A DNA stretch of 9,327 nucleotides. It comes from Clostridia bacterium (GTDB taxonomy: Bacteria; Bacillota_A; Clostridia; Christensenellales; Aristaeellaceae). The number at the start of each line of letters is the position of its first letter. The first letter of the stretch is position 1. Under the pieces are notes generated by a model. That model saw only the letters and a program-made list of their open reading frames with translations, did no database searches and was not told the origin of the DNA. The translations under genes were made by a program, and so were the position numbers. Positions 6,432 through 9,327 of this stretch are shown in pieces. Location: positions 1-9,327 of the forward strand of contig JAGCIC010000188.1 of NCBI GenBank assembly GCA_017648805.1, given 5' to 3'.

Positions 6432-7880
6432 TTACCTTTCCCAGCCTTCCACGTTAAGCTGTCCGTAAGTGTTTTCTCCCCATGCCTTTACGCTGCCGTC
6501 CCGCATGAGCGCCACCAGGTGCCGTGCCCCCATTGAAAACTGCGCCGCGCCCATGTCCTGATCCACACCCACGTCGAAGGAGGGGCGGTAGAAGTGCGTG
6601 AGTATCTTCCCGTCTTTGTCCAGAGCCGCAATGCCCGTGCGTCCGGCCTGGATGAACACGATATCCGTCCAGTCGGGCGCATCTTCCAGGCCTATCACGG
6701 CCTTGCCCTGGGTGGTGATACCCGCGAACACGCTGTCAAAGCAGCTGATCTGGCGGTATACCGCCGTCTGGGCAGTCTGGGTCACGCCTCTATGGGTTGA
6801 CACCACTTGCCCTCCCGCGCCCGAGGCCGTCACGGAGTATCCGCCCCCCGCGATGAGGTTCATTCCGGTGAATTTACCGCCGGATGAGGCATTCTTCCCC
6901 GCGATAAGCACAGTTCCGTCCTTGGTGATGCCTACGGTGTTATAGGCGGCACAGGCGATCTTCACCACGTTTTTCCAGCCTTCCACCTTTAATTGACCCA
7001 CGGAATTGTCGCCCACAGCCACCACGGTTCCGTCCTTTTTAAGTCCCGCGGAGTGGTAGTAGCCCGCCGCCACCATCACGATGTCCGCCCAGTCGCCGGT
7101 TTCCGTCTGCCCCTTGGAATTGTCCCCGCAGGAGAGCACCGTGCCGTCCATACGGACCATAAGGCTGTGGCGCAGCCCCGCGGCCACGTAGCCCAGGTCC
7201 TCCGCTCCGTCGGACAGCTCCTGCCTGACCTGCTTTAGGTGGATTATGTTTTCCTTAGTAAGTTCCCCGTCCGCCTGCAGGTAGCTTTTGCTCACGTACG
7301 CCAAAGCCCGGTCTATGTAGTCCTCCGAAGCCGTTATGCCTGCCAGCATCTCAAGCGCGGCCTTTTTGTCCCCGGTCTCATACTCGTTCACCGCGTTTAT
7401 TACCATGCACAGGGTATATCTGTCGGGGCAGTCGCGGTAGTCCCCCAGGCGTGAAAACTCGCCGGCTGCGTGGGCAAACCCGCCGTTTTCCATCTCTTCC
7501 ACAGCCAGGAAGTAGTCCGCTTCGTTTATGATTTCGCCCGCACCTTCGGCGCTTATGTCTTCCGCCAATGCCTTGGCTTCACGGTAGTTTTCTCCGGCAA
7601 GCAGTTTTACCGCTGCTTTGAGCCGGCTTTTGTCCGCCGCTTCGGCGCTTGCGCCCAGTTCCTGCGCCCTGTCGATGACCTTGAGCGCCTCGTCGGTCCG
7701 GCCCCGGGCGGTCATACGGTCTGCACGGCTCAGATATATGGCAGGGCGCATCACCATGTATACGCACATGAGCGCGAATACGGCTACCGCCAGTACTATC
7801 GCCGCGGTCAGCAGTCCCCGTGCCTGCTTTTTAGCTTTCAGGCGGCGCTGTTTCGCCCGCCTGTCGCCTTTGTTCGCCAT
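6432..7880 (-). CDS. Membrane-anchored protein with TPR-like helices and RCC1-type beta-propeller repeats
   Basis: 482 residues. Seen: a very basic start (residues 1-21, many K and R), one membrane helix at about 22-44, then an Ala/Glu-rich helical region (about 50-215) with TPR-like spacing. From about 232 to the end come RCC1-type repeats: VAAGLRHSLMVRMDGTVLSCGDN, then VAAGYYHSAGLKKDGTVVAVGDN-SVGQLKVEGW, AAYNTVGITKDGTV and, last, SMGARHLVALMRDGSVKAWGEN-TYGQLNVEGW. Some six or seven blades fit. The topology suggests the amino end inside and the propeller outside the membrane. Family knowledge: such RCC1-repeat membrane proteins are common in Clostridia and their roles are mostly unknown; the propeller suggests protein or glycan binding. 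The start is ATG 7880, nine bases after the upstream stop, with a G-rich ribosome site (AGGGGGCGG) overlapping that stop codon, so translation is probably coupled. No enzyme motif seen. Confidence 0.85.
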   Translation of the reverse strand: MANKGDRRAKQRRLKAKKQARGLLTAAIVLAVAVFALMCVYMVMRPAIYLSRADRMTARGRTDEALKVIDRAQELGASAEAADKSRLKAAVKLLAGENYREAKALAEDISAEGAGEIINEADYFLAVEEMENGGFAHAAGEFSRLGDYRDCPDRYTLCMVINAVNEYETGDKKAALEMLAGITASEDYIDRALAYVSKSYLQADGELTKENIIHLKQVRQELSDGAEDLGYVAAGLRHSLMVRMDGTVLSCGDNSKGQTETGDWADIVMVAAGYYHSAGLKKDGTVVAVGDNSVGQLKVEGWKNVVKIACAAYNTVGITKDGTVLIAGKNASSGGKFTGMNLIAGGGYSVTASGAGGQVVSTHRGVTQTAQTAVYRQISCFDSVFAGITTQGKAVIGLEDAPDWTDIVFIQAGRTGIAALDKDGKILTHFYRPSFDVGVDQDMGAAQFSMGARHLVALMRDGSVKAWGENTYGQLNVEGWER

Positions 7881-7889
7881 ATCCGCCCC

Positions 7890-9327
7890 CTAATAGCCCA
7901 GATACTTGCGCATCCAGTAGATCACGTTGTTCTTGCGGGTGTCGTTGGCGGTGGAGCAGACCACGTACACATCGCTTATATTGTAGCGCTTGATGTTGTC
8001 CTTTATGTAGCCGCCCGCCGCCTTGCGGTCGTAGGCGCCGTTTCGGAAATCCACCATGTTCACCTCGTCGTAATAGGCGAACAGCCAGGGCGCCAGCGCC
8101 TCTCCGAAGCTGTCGGCGATCACCAGGCAGTTCCGTCCGGTGCCGGCATTGGAGTATATCTTCTTCCAGGGCCAGGTCTTGAGCTTTCCGTTGCAGAACA
8201 CGCCGTAGTTGTGGTTGCCGTATGCCATCGCTTCGATCTTTTTGCGGTAATTGGGACCGATCATGCACGCCTCGGTAGGGTACATCGGGTACAGCGCGTT
8301 AAACGTGTCGTGCTGGCCTTTATCGGTCGTGTTCGCAGAGACAACCGCCTTGTAAGTATAGTCCTCATAAGGAATCACCGGCAGGTTCTGCGCCCTGAAC
8401 ATCTCCGAAGTGACTATATACGTGGCTTCCGCCGTCCAGTGATGGTCGGTCACGTAAAACATGCGCGTCTTGCCCTTAACGTGAGGTTCCAGCAGGTCCC
8501 AGGCGGAGTACACGTATATACCTTCCGCGCCGTCCAGCGCTTCCGTAAGCGCGGTCTCCACCGACGAGCCCCAGCCCACGTACTTGCTGCTGCCGCGCAG
8601 TTCGTTGCCCTGTGAAGCCAGCGGCGACACCACGAAGTGCACCGTGCCGTCCTCGGGCAGGTTCTGGCGTATTAGCTTAAGCGTCTGGGCGAAGGTGTTG
8701 ATCTTGTCCCTGGGATATGTATACCTGACCTCCAGCCGCCCCTCCCTGTCCTCGAACCACATGTAGGCGTTGGTCTTGGTGAGCTTTTCGTTTATGTAAG
8801 TGCCCGCCTTCTCTTCCTCGCCTCCGTCGTCGTCCTCGGGCAGCTCCGTCTCTTCGGGCAAAGGTTCGTCCGAGAAATCGCTCCCCCAGTCCTCAGCCCC
8901 GTCATCCTGCGGCGTTTCGTCCGGTTGGGCAGACCCGTCTTCTGACGGCTGCTCAGATTCGGGTTCGGAGGCCTGCTGCGCCTTCAGCGCGTTGAGCGCC
9001 GCTTCCGCTTCCAGCGCCTTTTCCATCTCGGCTGTTTCCAGCGCCATGCGCTCGTCCTCGGAGAGCACGCTCAGCGCCTCGGTAAGGCTTTCGGTAAGGT
9101 CTATCGCCCGGTCGCGGCCTATAAAGTTGTCGCTGAGAAAGTCGTCCAGCCCCGTCTGGAAATCGCCGGACAAAAGCGTAGCCCCGTTCGCTTCCGGGAA
9201 CGCCGTCAGCATGCGCCTTTCCTTTTCGCTGACCGTGGACTGTTTCGGGGAAAACAGCATCAGGAATATCCCCCCGAAGCCCAGCATGACCGCCAGGAAA
9301 CAGCATACGAAGAAATTGAGCTTGCGC
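7890..9327 (-). CDS. DHHW family protein (AlgX/DltD-like SGNH fold), 5' end outside the window
   Basis: Seen: the frame is open to the window edge. The 13 codons upstream of ATG 9287 read RKLNFFVCCFLAV and continue a membrane helix (through MLGFGGIFLMLF), so the true start lies beyond 9327. Counting from M at 9287: the family-naming DHHW is at 281-284 (FYVTDHHW) and the serine block ADSFGEALAPWL is at 391-402. By analogy with AlgX (Asp, His in DTHW, and Ser), D281, H283 and S393 would be catalytic. Residues about 105-161 are an acidic, Pro/Ser/Gln-rich low-complexity stretch that looks disordered, preceded by an Ala/Glu-rich helix (62-104). Family knowledge: DHHW proteins are membrane-tethered, extracytoplasmic, and often next to MBOAT acyltransferases, which suggests O-acetylation of a surface glycan. 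Such a partner could lie just beyond the right edge. Confidence 0.88.
   Translation of the reverse strand, partial: RKLNFFVCCFLAVMLGFGGIFLMLFSPKQSTVSEKERRMLTAFPEANGATLLSGDFQTGLDDFLSDNFIGRDRAIDLTESLTEALSVLSEDERMALETAEMEKALEAEAALNALKAQQASEPESEQPSEDGSAQPDETPQDDGAEDWGSDFSDEPLPEETELPEDDDGGEEEKAGTYINEKLTKTNAYMWFEDREGRLEVRYTYPRDKINTFAQTLKLIRQNLPEDGTVHFVVSPLASQGNELRGSSKYVGWGSSVETALTEALDGAEGIYVYSAWDLLEPHVKGKTRMFYVTDHHWTAEATYIVTSEMFRAQNLPVIPYEDYTYKAVVSANTTDKGQHDTFNALYPMYPTEACMIGPNYRKKIEAMAYGNHNYGVFCNGKLKTWPWKKIYSNAGTGRNCLVIADSFGEALAPWLFAYYDEVNMVDFRNGAYDRKAAGGYIKDNIKRYNISDVYVVCSTANDTRKNNVIYWMRKYLGY

Noticed and set aside
7470..8615. Long plus-strand open frame of 381 codons
   Set aside because: It runs antisense to the RCC1-repeat and DHHW genes, is rich in Val, His and Arg as expected of an antisense shadow in GC-rich DNA, and has no recognisable domain.

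Overview
The window looks like a chromosomal piece of a GC-rich, Clostridia-type Firmicute. The evidence is an LplB/LplC-type sugar permease pair, a DHHW-family surface protein followed by a membrane-anchored RCC1-repeat protein, and strong AAGGAGG ribosome binding sites. This assignment rests on family distribution and style and could not be checked by a search. There are no rRNA, tRNA, insertion-sequence or CRISPR features. The solute-binding protein has a plain (non-lipoprotein) signal peptide, which would be unusual in a monoderm.

Left block (1-2217, minus strand, read right to left): an ABC sugar importer operon, LplB-type permease, LplC-type permease, then a secreted solute-binding protein cut by the window edge. 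It is served by a good promoter at 2343-2371 with an inverted repeat just upstream (2375-2409) and a roughly 118-nt structured leader. The lplB gene is split by a one-base frameshift in a run of seven A. A strong hairpin sits between lplC and the binding-protein gene.

Middle block (2600-5249, plus strand): a compact three-gene operon for D-amino acid peptides, driven by its own promoter at 2541-2569 and diverging from the transporter. It encodes a P1/S58 DmpA-type aminopeptidase, a D-amino acid aminotransferase (overlapping ATGA) and an M55 DppA-type zinc D-aminopeptidase. Catalytic residues of all three are in place. The likely joint role is to release D-alanine and related residues from peptides (possibly cell-wall derived) and transaminate them to pyruvate and D-glutamate. 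A bidirectional terminator (5282-5320) separates this operon from the converging right block.

Right block (5376-9327, minus strand, read right to left): a DHHW-family SGNH-like surface-polysaccharide modification protein (5' end outside the window), a single-pass membrane protein with an extracytoplasmic helical region and an RCC1-type propeller, and an LdhA-type D-lactate dehydrogenase. The three are spaced by 9-15 nt. The ldhA frame is interrupted by an in-frame TAA after 35 codons, although both sides are well conserved. D-lactate dehydrogenase could use the pyruvate made by the converging D-amino acid operon, but that link is inference.

The most notable points are the two single-nucleotide disruptions in otherwise intact genes (lplB, ldhA), the D-peptide cassette, the inverted repeat and alternative leader pairings ahead of the transporter operon, the acidic insertion in the DHHW protein, and the four-cysteine tail of LdhA.
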